Shown here: positions 34,856 through 43,535 of the stretch, piece after piece
Numbering within the stretch: the first letter of the stretch is position 1
Layout: each line of letters opens with the position of its first letter
Assembly (NCBI RefSeq): GCF_002920615.1
Contig: NZ_PQSU01000019.1
Location: 62,001-126,000 of the forward strand
Origin: Streptomyces sp. Ru62
Lineage (GTDB): Bacteria > Actinomycetota > Actinomycetes > Streptomycetales > Streptomycetaceae
DNA: 64,000 nucleotides
Direction of reading: 5' to 3'
Program-made: the position numbers and the translations under genes
Notes under the pieces: model-generated
The model's database searches: none
Told to the model about the DNA's origin: nothing
Seen by the model: only the letters and a program-made list of their open reading frames with translations

Positions 34856-35878
34856 GTGCCCGTCATCTCCGCTCCCCACGCCTTCAACGAAGGAAGTCTC
34901 TTCATCGATCTGGAATCGATATTCGGACACCGCCTCTACCTCAAGTGCGAGGGCTTCAACTTCGCCGGCTCCATCAAGTTGAAGGCCGCGAAGGAGATGG
35001 TGGAGAGCGCCGAGCGGGAAGGATCCCTGACGCCGGACTCCATCCTCGTGGAGTCCTCGTCCGGAAACCTGGGCGTCGCGCTCAGCATGATCGCCGCCAG
35101 CAAGGGCTACCGGTTCCTGTGCGTGACGGACTCCCGGTGCAACCTGTCGACGAAACTGCTGATGGAAGCCCTCGGCAGCCACGTGCACGTCGTGACCGAC
35201 CTGGACGCGGGCGGCGGCTTCCTGGGCACGCGGCTCGAATACGTCCGCTCGCTGTGCGCGTCCGACGACCGCTACGTGTGGCTCAGCCAGTACACCAACG
35301 CGGGCAACTGGCGGGCGCACTTCCGCACCACGGCACCGGAGATCGCCGTCCACTTCCCGCGCCTGGACGTGCTGTTCGTCGGGACGGGCACCGCCGGGAC
35401 GCTGATGGGCTGCGCCCGCTACTTCCGCAAGTGGCACCGGCCGGTGCGGATCGTCGCCGTGGACAGCGTGGGCTCGGTGGCCTTCGGCGGCACGCCCGGC
35501 CGCCGGATGATCCCCGGCCTGGGCATGAGCATGCGCCCCCCGCTGCTCGACGAGGAGTACGTGGACGAGGTGATCCGGGTGGAGGAGGCGGACACCATCC
35601 GCACCTGCCACCGGCTGGCCCGACGGGGCTTCCTGTTCGGCGGCTCCACGGGGACCGTGGTGAGCGCCGCGACGGACTGGCTGGCCCGGCACGGCACCCG
35701 TGACCTCACGGCGGTGGCGATAGCCCCCGACCTCGGCGAGCGCTACCTCGACACCATCTACCAGAGCAACTGGCTGCAGGATCTCTACGGCGAGCACCTG
35801 CTGGACTCCGCCCAGATCCACACCGCCTGGGAGGAGAACTCCGCGTCACGCGCGCCGGGGCACCGCCGAAGAGCCTAG
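34856..35878 (+). CDS. sbnA: SbnA-like PLP synthase of L-2,3-diaminopropionate synthesis
   Basis: 340 residues, cysteine-synthase-like beta-replacement enzyme. The PLP lysine lies in GSIKLKAAKEM, the substrate loop in ESSSGNLGVALSMIAASKGY condensed, and the phosphate loop in VGTGTAGTLMG. SbnA joins O-phosphoserine with glutamate to form the SbnB substrate. GTG start with AGGAGG seven bases upstream. The gene ends ten bases before the convergent MFS gene. With sbnB it supplies the Dap monomer expected for the adenylation domain. Confidence 0.92.
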   Translation: MPVISAPHAFNEGSLFIDLESIFGHRLYLKCEGFNFAGSIKLKAAKEMVESAEREGSLTPDSILVESSSGNLGVALSMIAASKGYRFLCVTDSRCNLSTKLLMEALGSHVHVVTDLDAGGGFLGTRLEYVRSLCASDDRYVWLSQYTNAGNWRAHFRTTAPEIAVHFPRLDVLFVGTGTAGTLMGCARYFRKWHRPVRIVAVDSVGSVAFGGTPGRRMIPGLGMSMRPPLLDEEYVDEVIRVEEADTIRTCHRLARRGFLFGGSTGTVVSAATDWLARHGTRDLTAVAIAPDLGERYLDTIYQSNWLQDLYGEHLLDSAQIHTAWEENSASRAPGHRRRA

Positions 35879-35887
35879 CGACCCGCG

Positions 35888-37063
35888 TCAGCCGACCGGC
35901 TCCGGTTCCGGAGCGGGGGCCCGCCACGGGATCCGGAAGGCGGTCGCCGTGACGATCAGTGCGGAGGCCGCCACCGTGGCCATGCCCACGGTCAGGTTCG
36001 CCGCGCCGGCGACGAAGCCGATCAGGGCGGGACCGGCCAGCAGGCCCGTGGTGCCCATCGCGGCGACCAGCGCCAGCGCGTCCGCGCCACGGCCGGCCGC
36101 CGCCACGTACACGCACGGGGTGACGGCCGCCGCGCCGAGGCCGACGCAGGCGAAGCCGAGCAGGGTGGGCACCACTCCCCCGGCGAGCAGCGCGAGGGCG
36201 AGCCCCACCGCGGCCACCGCGCTGCCGGCCCGCACCACGCGTCCGTCGCCCCAGCGGGTGCGCCAGCGGTCCGCCCAGGCGCGGGCCAGCAGCATCATCA
36301 CCGAGACGACCGCGATGCCGAGCGGGGCGACGGTCGCCGACGCCTTCACGACGTCCTTCATGTAGAGCGTCGACCAGTCGTTCATCGCGCCCTCGGTGAT
36401 CGTGCCGAAGGCCATGGCGCAGCCCATGAGGAGGGTCGTGCCGGAGGGCAGGCCGCGGCGGCCACGGCGCTTCGGCCCCTCCGGGGCCGCGGGGTCCGGC
36501 TCCCGGTGGGTCAGCAGCCCCGGGCGGGCGCCGGCGAGCAGGAGCAGCAACAGGATCCCGGCCACGGCGAAGTGCCCCGGAACGGACGCGGTCAGCGTGG
36601 TCACGCCGGAGGCCAGCAGGGCGGCGGCGAGCAGCCCGCCGCTGAAGGTGGCGTGCAGCTGGGACATGGCCGTACGCCCGTGGGTGCTCTCCAGCGCGGC
36701 GCCCTGCGCGTTCATGGCCACGTTGAGGCAGCCGACCGCGACACCGTCGGCGCACACGGCCAGCAGCGCGAGCGGGTAGTCCGGTACGGCCGACAGGGCG
36801 GCCAGGACGGCGATCAGGGCCGCGGCGGACAGGAGGGACAGCAGGCGGGAGCCGAGCCGCCGCATCAGGACGGCCACCAGCGGGAAGGAGGCCGCCGCGC
36901 CGGCCCCGCAGGCCATCAGCAGCAGACCCACCTCGCCGGCGCCCAGGTCCAGCCGGGTCTTCAGCGCGGGCAGCCGGGACACCCAGGTGCCGTACTGGAA
37001 GCCGAGGAAGCAGAACAGCGCCGCGATCGACCACTTGGCGCGCCGGAAGGACGGTGCGGTCAT
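35888..37063 (-). CDS. MFS transporter, probable exporter of the cluster product
   Basis: 391 residues with about 12 hydrophobic segments and the MFS motif between TM2 and TM3 (VLMRRLGSRLLSLLS). Similar to the YbjJ/inner-membrane MFS group (FQYGTWVSRLPALKTRLDLG). Its ATG shares one base with the stop of the acetyltransferase gene, placing it last in the minus-strand operon of the peptide cluster. Export or self-protection is the likely role. Confidence 0.85.
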   Translation of the reverse strand: MTAPSFRRAKWSIAALFCFLGFQYGTWVSRLPALKTRLDLGAGEVGLLLMACGAGAAASFPLVAVLMRRLGSRLLSLLSAAALIAVLAALSAVPDYPLALLAVCADGVAVGCLNVAMNAQGAALESTHGRTAMSQLHATFSGGLLAAALLASGVTTLTASVPGHFAVAGILLLLLLAGARPGLLTHREPDPAAPEGPKRRGRRGLPSGTTLLMGCAMAFGTITEGAMNDWSTLYMKDVVKASATVAPLGIAVVSVMMLLARAWADRWRTRWGDGRVVRAGSAVAAVGLALALLAGGVVPTLLGFACVGLGAAAVTPCVYVAAAGRGADALALVAAMGTTGLLAGPALIGFVAGAANLTVGMATVAASALIVTATAFRIPWRAPAPEPEPVG

Positions 37064-37566
37064 CAGCTCGCCTTCCGCAGGGCCGCGAGCTGTGCCGACA
37101 TGTACACCGCACCGCTGCCGTAGCCGGCCGGCACACGCGCCTCATGGTGGGGGCGGTAGCCGTTGGCCCGCCAGAAGGGTTCCTTGCCGGCGACCGCGAC
37201 CAGCGACATGGTCGCGAAGCCCCGGGCGCGGGCGGTGTCCGTGAGGTGCCGGACCAGCCGGGTGCCCAGGCCCCGGCGCCGCAGCGGCGCGCTGACCACC
37301 AGGTCGTGCAGATGGAGGTTGGTGGCGTGGTGGGCGACCCGTTCGGGGCCGGTCAGGTCGGGACAGCGGAACCGCGGGTACGGCAGGGCGAGGACGTAGC
37401 CCGCGATCCGGCCGTCGAGGTCCAGGACGAAGCCGGTGCCCGCCGAGACCCGGGACCGCAGGGCGGCCTCGCCCTCGGTGAGCGAGGTGTCCGCGTACGC
37501 CCCGGCCTCCAGGGCGGCGACCTCGGGCCAGTCGGCCTCGGTGATGCCCCGTATGAGGCCTGTCAT
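37063..37566 (-). CDS. GNAT-family N-acetyltransferase
   Basis: 167 residues from ATG 37566, one base after the decarboxylase stop, with AGGAAGGAC upstream; a GTG at 37590 is an alternative that would overlap. The acetyl-CoA loop is LVVSAPLRRRGLGTRLV and the C-terminal motif SLVAVAGKEPFWRANGY. In a cluster for an amine-rich peptide it could tailor or detoxify free amino groups (self-resistance, as for streptothricin and poly-lysine producers); this is inference. Confidence 0.88.
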   Translation of the reverse strand: MTGLIRGITEADWPEVAALEAGAYADTSLTEGEAALRSRVSAGTGFVLDLDGRIAGYVLALPYPRFRCPDLTGPERVAHHATNLHLHDLVVSAPLRRRGLGTRLVRHLTDTARARGFATMSLVAVAGKEPFWRANGYRPHHEARVPAGYGSGAVYMSAQLAALRKAS

Positions 37567-37567
37567 C

Positions 37568-38767
37568 TCAGTGGTGTCCTTCCTGGCCACGGGTGCACTC
37601 GGCCGGCAGCGGGCGGATGCCGTTGAAGCCCTGGGTCATGTAACTGCTGGCGTAGGCGCCGGCGGCGAGGATCCGGACCGGGTCGCCGGAGCCGACGGAC
37701 CGGGGCACGCGCACCGGGTACCGGCCCTCGCCGTAGGCGTCGTCGCTGTCGCAGGTGGGTCCGGCGACGATCGCGGGGACGTGCTCCTCCGTCTCCCGTC
37801 CCGGGAAGACCAGCGGGTGGGTGACCTGGTCCATCTCGTACAGGCCGTTGTACTTGCCCACGCTCAGGTACAGCCAGCGGGTCCGCCCGCCGTCCGGCTG
37901 CGTCCGTTCGGTCAGCCGGACCACGTGGGCGTGGATCACGCCGTGGTCGGCGACCAGGTGACGCCCCGGCTCCAGCACGAAGTCGAGCGGGGCGGCGGCC
38001 AGCGCGTTCAGGCGTTCCATGCCCTCGCGGAGCACGGTGAAGATCTTGTCCAGCGGAGGGTCGAGGGGGTCGCCGCGCCGGTCGAGGTAGCCGAGCGCGG
38101 GCAGCCCGCCGCCGAGGTTCACATGGTCGGGTACGATCCCCCGCCCGGCCAGCGTCGTCAGGGTTCCGGCGAGGGTGTCCAGGGCCTGCTGCCAGGCCTC
38201 GCCGGTCATCTGCTGGGAACCGACGTGCACGGACAGGCCCGCCGGGACCAGGCCGGCGGCGCGGGCCGCCCCCAGGACGCGGACGGCGTCGTCCGGTGCG
38301 CACCCGAACTTGCGGTTCAGGCCCCACAGGGCGCCGTCCCCGCTGGTGGCGAGGCGGCAGAACACCCGGGCGCCGGGCGCGTGCGCGGCGACGGCGGTGA
38401 CGTCCTCGACGCTGTCGGTGGCGAACGTGCGGACACCCAGGCGGTGGGCCTCGGCGATGTCGTGGTCGGACTTGATGGTGTTGCCGTAGTGGACGTGGTC
38501 GGGGTGCGCGCCGGCGCGGAGGGCCTGCTCGATCTCGGCGGGGCCGGCCGCGTCGAAGCCGGCGCCTGCGGCGGCCAGTGCGCGGAGGACTTCGTCGACC
38601 GGGCAGGCCTTGAGGGCGAAGCGGATGTGTGTTCCGGGCAGCTCGCTCAACAGGGTGTCGTATTGGTGCTCTATGCCGGTGAGGTCGTAGAGGAGGCGGT
38701 CCGTGGTGCTGGTGCGGGTTCGTTGTGGTTGATCGCGCCGTTCCCCGCGCCCCTTCGGGGCGCTCAT
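37568..38767 (-). CDS. PLP-dependent group IV decarboxylase (ornithine/diamino acid type)
   Basis: 399 residues, alanine-racemase-fold decarboxylase. The PLP lysine is in RFALKACP, the His in GLSVHVGSQQ, the glycine loop in NLGGGLPALG, the phosphate-binding E-x-GR in LEPGRHLV, the second-subunit Cys in AGPTCDSDD, and the closing motif AYASSYMTQGFNG. It could decarboxylate a diamino acid (ornithine, Dab, Dap) or a Dap conjugate, as SbnH does in staphyloferrin B. The ATG at 38767 overlaps the upstream stop by four bases; an earlier ATG at 38800 is less likely. Confidence 0.88.
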   Translation of the reverse strand: MSAPKGRGERRDQPQRTRTSTTDRLLYDLTGIEHQYDTLLSELPGTHIRFALKACPVDEVLRALAAAGAGFDAAGPAEIEQALRAGAHPDHVHYGNTIKSDHDIAEAHRLGVRTFATDSVEDVTAVAAHAPGARVFCRLATSGDGALWGLNRKFGCAPDDAVRVLGAARAAGLVPAGLSVHVGSQQMTGEAWQQALDTLAGTLTTLAGRGIVPDHVNLGGGLPALGYLDRRGDPLDPPLDKIFTVLREGMERLNALAAAPLDFVLEPGRHLVADHGVIHAHVVRLTERTQPDGGRTRWLYLSVGKYNGLYEMDQVTHPLVFPGRETEEHVPAIVAGPTCDSDDAYGEGRYPVRVPRSVGSGDPVRILAAGAYASSYMTQGFNGIRPLPAECTRGQEGHH

Positions 38768-40053
38768 GTGCGGGCCGCCCTGATCAGTACCGGCCAGCAT
38801 TCGGTCAAGTGAGCGAAGTCTTCAATGTCCCGTTCGGCCTGGTCGAGTAACCCTTCGCGTTCCGCCCAGAGTTGGTCCGCGAATTTCGCGTACCGGCCGC
38901 CCAGTTTGCGGTACGCCGTGTCCACCCGGTCCAGGCGCCAGATGTTCTCGGCCCGGTCCAGACCCGTGCTCTCGCGGAGGAAGCCCACGATCCGGTCGGG
39001 GCGGACCCGCTGCCGCTCGTCCAGCAGGCCCGCGCCCTCGGCCGCCATCCGGGCGTACACGTCGTGGAAGTACAGCATCGACAGCAGGAACTTCACGAAG
39101 CGGCGCTGGTAGGCCGGGAAGCCGGTGTCGGTGCGGCGTTCGGGGGTGTGGAAGTTCTCGATGTGGCGGTTGTGGAGGATGCCGGGCAGGCCCGCGTCGT
39201 GGACGAGGTGGAGGAGGAAGTAGTCGCTGCCGATGGTGTCGGTGGCGGGCGGGAGGGGGACGCGCTCGTACACGGCGCGGTCGAAGGCGACGTTGCACAT
39301 GTCGACGCGCATGGGGTCGACCAGGGTGAGGGTGGAGTGGTCCCCGGTGAAGGCAGTGGTGCCCGCGCCGGTGAAGGACTCCTCGACCAGCGCGCGCCTG
39401 CGGTCCTCGGGCCAGTCGCCGGGCGCCCAGAGTCCGACCACGTCGTGGTAGACCGCCTCGTCCAGGCGTCGTATCTCGCCGATGTCCACGGAGAGTTCGC
39501 CGATGAAGGAGGCTCCGGCCAGGGAGACCGGGCGGTGGGCCAGTGCCGGGTCGAGGTCGGTGCGGGTGACGGCGGCCGAGGCCTCGGCTGCGGGGCGGCC
39601 GAGCCAGGGCAGCTCGTGGTGGACGGGGAACACCGGTCGGCCGGCGTGGAGTTGGTAGGTGCTGTCGGAGTCGCGGCGGTGCACCGAGTCGCAGCCGAGG
39701 GCGGCGGCCAGCAGGAAGGCGCGGTTGGTGCAGGCGCCGTAGGAGACGGCGGGCGGGAGCATGAGACGCAGCAGCCGCTCCGGCTCGGGCACGCCCGCCT
39801 CACGGATGACCCGGCGCAGGAAGTCCCGCTGGGCCTCCTCGTCGTAGTGGCGGACGGTCACGCCCTGGTGTGCGGGCAGGGCGGCGACCGTGCGGGTGTG
39901 CTCGGTCCGGGTGCGGTCGTCGGCGGAGTCCAGGATCAGCAGCTCGACCTCGGCGCCGAAGTGCCGGGCGGCGTAGGCGGCTTCCGCGTGCAGGGCGGTG
40001 ATGGTGGCGGAGCAGGCCCGGTTGGTGGGCAGGGTGAGGCAGACGCGGTTCAC
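38764..40053 (-). CDS. DUF6271-like, GT-A-type protein of the peptide cluster (contains a TTA codon)
   Basis: 429 residues. The N-terminus (RVCLTLPTNRACSATITALH, EVELLILDSADD) and VHRRDSDSTYQ resemble a GT-A glycosyltransferase fold with a DxD-like motif. The whole agrees best with the DUF6271 family seen in actinobacterial NRPS clusters; I am only moderately sure of the family number. A TTA leucine codon occurs in frame at 38850-38848 (codon 402, in REGLLDQ), making translation dependent on the bldA tRNA. GTG start within a GTGA overlap with the oxygenase gene, so coupled. Confidence 0.75.
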   Translation of the reverse strand: MNRVCLTLPTNRACSATITALHAEAAYAARHFGAEVELLILDSADDRTRTEHTRTVAALPAHQGVTVRHYDEEAQRDFLRRVIREAGVPEPERLLRLMLPPAVSYGACTNRAFLLAAALGCDSVHRRDSDSTYQLHAGRPVFPVHHELPWLGRPAAEASAAVTRTDLDPALAHRPVSLAGASFIGELSVDIGEIRRLDEAVYHDVVGLWAPGDWPEDRRRALVEESFTGAGTTAFTGDHSTLTLVDPMRVDMCNVAFDRAVYERVPLPPATDTIGSDYFLLHLVHDAGLPGILHNRHIENFHTPERRTDTGFPAYQRRFVKFLLSMLYFHDVYARMAAEGAGLLDERQRVRPDRIVGFLRESTGLDRAENIWRLDRVDTAYRKLGGRYAKFADQLWAEREGLLDQAERDIEDFAHLTECWPVLIRAART

Positions 40054-41081
40054 CGGGCACCTTCCGCGGCGGCCCAGGGGTCGAGGCCGAGCAGCCTGCG
40101 TCCCAGGTCGTTCAGTCCGGCGGGGCCGTAGCGGAGGGCCTCGGGCTCGCGGGCGTCGCCGAGCAGGGTGGCGTTCCAGTCGGGGGTGGCCAGGGTGCGC
40201 CAGGATTCCACGCGGGAGTCGCGCAGGGCCGTGTGCTCCTCCAGCGCGGGCATCATCGACAGGTACTGGACGGCTCTGACAGCGTTGTCGGAGACGTTGG
40301 GCGCGACGCCGTGGGCGAGCAGCCCGTTGAAGATCAGCAGGTCGCCGGCCTGGAGTTCGGGGCGGACCACCGGGAACTCGGCGCGGTCGGTGTTGGGGCG
40401 GACCGGGTCGCGGCCGGACGGCTGGGCGAGACGCCACTCCTCGAAGCGGCGGAAGAGTTCGGGCGCGCACTGGAAGCCGCCGAGTTCGGGGCGGGTGTCG
40501 GTGAGCGCGATGATGCCCTGCACACGCTGCGGCAGGACGGCGAGCGTGGTGTCGACGTCCCAGTGCAGCTCGATGTCGAAGCCCTCGTCGGTGGGTTCGA
40601 TGTGGGAGCGGGACCGGGTGCGGACGTTGGGCGGGTTGAGGTTGAGGCGGTCCAGGGTGACCCACAGCTCCGGGCTGTCCCAGACGTCCACGAAGGCGTC
40701 GTAGACGCGCTGGTTCTGCCGGCTGTCCCAGATGAGCTGGTGGTGGTAGGCCTCGACGAAGCCGTAGATGAACAGGTGCCGGTCGAGTTCGGAGCGGAAC
40801 TCCGGCTCCTCGTACCAGGTGTCGGGGCGGTCGGGGTCGAGCCCCTGGAACTCCCAGGCGAAGTCGAGGAGTCCCTTGGCCTCGCCGGGGGTGATGGCCT
40901 CGCGCACGATGACGTAGCCGTACGTCTGCCAGAAGGCGAAGTCCTCCTCGGACAGCACGCGCAGCGGCTGGGTCTTCTGGAGGTCGCGCAGGGGGGTCGG
41001 GGCGAGGTAGGTCTCGCCGTCGGCGCTGAAGTAGGGGCGGCCGGTCGCCGCGCGGTGCAGGAAGGGGTGGGGCGTCTGCAT
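40050..41081 (-). CDS. Phytanoyl-CoA-dioxygenase-like Fe(II)/2-oxoglutarate oxygenase
   Basis: 343 residues. LHWDVDTT provides the H-x-D iron ligands and FNGLLAHGVAPN the distal His, with Arg in NAVRAVQYLS. First gene of the coupled minus-strand operon oxygenase - DUF6271 - decarboxylase - acetyltransferase - MFS. ATG at 41081 has AGAGGAA six bases upstream. It probably hydroxylates a free amino acid or the peptide; with the SyrP-like enzyme, two different oxidations are expected in the product. Confidence 0.86.
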   Translation of the reverse strand: MQTPHPFLHRAATGRPYFSADGETYLAPTPLRDLQKTQPLRVLSEEDFAFWQTYGYVIVREAITPGEAKGLLDFAWEFQGLDPDRPDTWYEEPEFRSELDRHLFIYGFVEAYHHQLIWDSRQNQRVYDAFVDVWDSPELWVTLDRLNLNPPNVRTRSRSHIEPTDEGFDIELHWDVDTTLAVLPQRVQGIIALTDTRPELGGFQCAPELFRRFEEWRLAQPSGRDPVRPNTDRAEFPVVRPELQAGDLLIFNGLLAHGVAPNVSDNAVRAVQYLSMMPALEEHTALRDSRVESWRTLATPDWNATLLGDAREPEALRYGPAGLNDLGRRLLGLDPWAAAEGAR

Positions 41082-41145
41082 GCGATTCCTCTGGAACTGG
41101 AACACGAAGTGCGGTGGAGATCCGGGAAAACAGCACGATCGAGTG

Positions 41146-41169
41146 GGCCGCCCGCTGCGGCGGGCGGCC
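41146..41169 (-). terminator. 10-bp GC stem hairpin downstream of dasD
   Basis: GGCCGCCCGC (41146-41155), loop TGCG, and GCGGGCGGCC (41160-41169). It lies 16 bases after the dasD stop on the minus strand, before the PhyH-type oxygenase promoter, and separates the das operon from the peptide cluster. Confidence 0.75.
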
Positions 41170-41184
41170 GGTGAGCCCGTCGGG

Positions 41185-42708
41185 TCAGCCCGCGAGGACG
41201 GCTTCGGCCGCGGCCACACCGCAGACCCGGGCGGCGCCGTAGGTGGCGATGTGCAGGGCGCCGCGCGGCGGGGCCTGGGGCAGGCCCATCTCGACCACGA
41301 CGGTGTCGGGCCGGGCGGCGAGCAGGGTGTCGAGCGCGGAGCGCATCCAGTCGTGCCGGTGTTCGTCGCGGACCACGGCGACGATCCGGCGGCCCTCGGC
41401 CGCGGCGAGGACGGCGGCGCCGGCCCCGTCGCCGGTGAAGGAGCCGGAGGCGCTGCCGGGCAGCAGCCGCTCCAGTTCGTCGGCGACGCCCCAGGGGGTC
41501 TGGTCGCCGACGGCGATGTTCGGCGCGGGGTTGAACTGGGCGACGTACACCGGCCCGGTGACCGGTGCCGCGGCGCCCGCGCGGGTCACGGTCAGCGCGC
41601 GGCGGGCCGCGACCAGGCCGATCTCCGGGTCGGCCGGGGTCCTCCCCGCGTCGCCGCGGGCGGCGACGGTCCAGGCGGCCAGGTCACGGACCCGGGCCGC
41701 CGCGTCGGCGAGCCGTTCCTCGGGCAGTTCACCGGAGCGTACGGCGGCCACGAGGGCGTCCCGGAGCTTCAGCACGGTGCCCTCGTCGCACAGTCCGCCG
41801 CCCACGCAGATGGCGTCGGCGCCGGCGGCGATGGCGAGGACCACGCCGTGCTCCAGGCCGTAGGTGCCGGCGATCGCCCGCATCTCCATGCCGTCGGTGA
41901 CGATGAGGCCCTGGTAGCCGAGTTCGTCGCGCAGCAGGTCGGTGAGGACGCGCCGGGACAGGGTGCCGGGGCGGTCGGGGTCCAGGGCCGGGACGAGGAT
42001 GTGGGCGCTCATGATCGCCCGGGTGCCGGCGGCGATGGCCGCGCGGAACGGGGGCAGTTCGCGCGCGTGCAGGGTCTGGGCGTCGACGTCGATGCGGGGT
42101 ACGGCGTGGTGGGAGTCGACGTTGGTGTCGCCGTGGCCGGGGAAGTGCTTGGTGCAGGCGGCGACGCCGGTGGACTGCAGGCCCTCCACCCAGGCGGCGG
42201 TGTGCCGGGCCACCAGGTCGGGGCTCGTGCCGAAGGAGCGGACGCCGATGACGGGGTTGTCGGGGTTGGCGTTGACGTCGGCGGAGGGAGCCCAGTCGAA
42301 GGTGACGCCGCAGGCGGCCAGGCGCCGGCCCAGTTCGCGGGAGACGGCCCGGGTGAGATCGGGGTCGTCGACGGCGCCGAGGGCGTGGTTGCCGGGGAAG
42401 GCGGAACCGGTGCGCACGTCGAGGCGGGTGACGTCGCCGCTCTCCTCGTCGATGGCGACCAGCAGGTCGTCGCGTTCGGCGCGCAACTGCCGGGTGAGGG
42501 CGGTGACCTGCTCCTCGCTGACGACGTTGCGGCCGAACAGGGCGACGGAGGCGAGGCCCTCGCCGATGCGGCGGCGCACCCAGTCGGGCGCGGTGGTGCC
42601 GTCGAACCCGGGTTGCAGCACCGCGAGGGCGTCCCGGGTCAGGGCGTCGCCCGCGGCGGAGCCGCTGCCGGACGCGGTGGTGGCGATGGTGGTCATCGGG
42701 GGCGTCAT
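41185..42708 (-). CDS. dasD: GH3 beta-N-acetylglucosaminidase DasD
   Basis: 507 residues, NagZ-type glycoside hydrolase family 3: KHFPGHGDTNVDSHHAVP (the catalytic His/Asp loop) and GLIVTDGMEM carrying the nucleophile Asp. No signal peptide is seen, so it acts in the cytoplasm on imported chitobiose or muropeptide-like sugars. The ATG overlaps the dasC stop by four bases; a second ATG at 42696 is possible. The position as last gene of dasA-B-C-D agrees with the S. coelicolor order. Confidence 0.9.
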   Translation of the reverse strand: MTPPMTTIATTASGSGSAAGDALTRDALAVLQPGFDGTTAPDWVRRRIGEGLASVALFGRNVVSEEQVTALTRQLRAERDDLLVAIDEESGDVTRLDVRTGSAFPGNHALGAVDDPDLTRAVSRELGRRLAACGVTFDWAPSADVNANPDNPVIGVRSFGTSPDLVARHTAAWVEGLQSTGVAACTKHFPGHGDTNVDSHHAVPRIDVDAQTLHARELPPFRAAIAAGTRAIMSAHILVPALDPDRPGTLSRRVLTDLLRDELGYQGLIVTDGMEMRAIAGTYGLEHGVVLAIAAGADAICVGGGLCDEGTVLKLRDALVAAVRSGELPEERLADAAARVRDLAAWTVAARGDAGRTPADPEIGLVAARRALTVTRAGAAAPVTGPVYVAQFNPAPNIAVGDQTPWGVADELERLLPGSASGSFTGDGAGAAVLAAAEGRRIVAVVRDEHRHDWMRSALDTLLAARPDTVVVEMGLPQAPPRGALHIATYGAARVCGVAAAEAVLAG

Positions 42709-43535
42709 CCCTTCACGGCGCCGTCGGTCAGACCGCTGACAGCCTTGCGTTGCAGGAAGATGAAGAGGATCAGGATGGGCAGCGCGAACAGGGACGAGGC
42801 GGCCATGGTGGCGCCCCAGTCGTCGCCGAAGGCGGTCTGGAACTGGGACAGCCACAGCGGCAGGGTCTGCTTCTCGATGTCCTTGTTGAGGATCAGGACG
42901 AGCGGGAACTCGTTCCAGGCGGTGACGAAGCCGAACAGCGAGGTCGCCATCAGGCCGGGCGCGAGCAGCGGGAAGATCACCTTGACGAAGGCCTGGGTGC
43001 GGGTGCAGCCGTCGATCATCGCCGACTCCTCCAGCTCCTTGGGCACGGCGGCGACGTAGCCGCGCAGCGTGAGCAGGGTCAGCGGGAGCACCATCACCGT
43101 GTAGAACACGGTGAGCGGGACGAGGCTGTTGAGCATGTCGTTGTCCCGGACGATCAGGTAGATGGCGATGATCATGACCTCCCAGGGGGCCATCTGCGCC
43201 AGCATGAACGTCACGATGAGGCCGCGCCGGCCCTTGAACCGCATCCGTGCGAGGGCGAAGGCGGCGCACAGGGCGATGACGAGCGAGAAGACGACCGACA
43301 GGACCGTGACGGTGACGGAGTTGACCACCAGGGTCCAGAAGTGGTCGGCGTCGACGGCCTTCTTGAAGTGTTCGAGGGTGGCGTCGGTCGGGAACCACAC
43401 CGGGTCCTCGGAGATGATGTCGCCGGTCGGCTTGAAGGCGGTGGCGAACATCCAGTACACGGGGAACACGAAGCCGACGAAGAGGACGACGGCGGTCGCG
43501 TTGGGCCAGAAGCGGCCGAAGAGCGAGCGCTTCAC
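42705..43535 (-). CDS. dasC: Chitobiose ABC transporter permease DasC
   Basis: 276 residues, six TM segments, with the EAA loop VPKELEESAMIDGCTRTQAFV typical of MalG-type carbohydrate permeases. GTG start inside a GTGA overlap with dasB. Together with DasA and DasB it imports N,N'-diacetylchitobiose; the ATPase MsiK is encoded elsewhere in streptomycetes, consistent with no ATPase gene here. Confidence 0.9.
   Translation of the reverse strand: MKRSLFGRFWPNATAVVLFVGFVFPVYWMFATAFKPTGDIISEDPVWFPTDATLEHFKKAVDADHFWTLVVNSVTVTVLSVVFSLVIALCAAFALARMRFKGRRGLIVTFMLAQMAPWEVMIIAIYLIVRDNDMLNSLVPLTVFYTVMVLPLTLLTLRGYVAAVPKELEESAMIDGCTRTQAFVKVIFPLLAPGLMATSLFGFVTAWNEFPLVLILNKDIEKQTLPLWLSQFQTAFGDDWGATMAASSLFALPILILFIFLQRKAVSGLTDGAVKG

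Noticed and set aside
41082-41136. Upstream extension of the PhyH-like and DUF6271-like frames
   Set aside because: Residues are Arg/Pro/Gly-rich without family similarity, and the ATG at 41081 has a good ribosome site.
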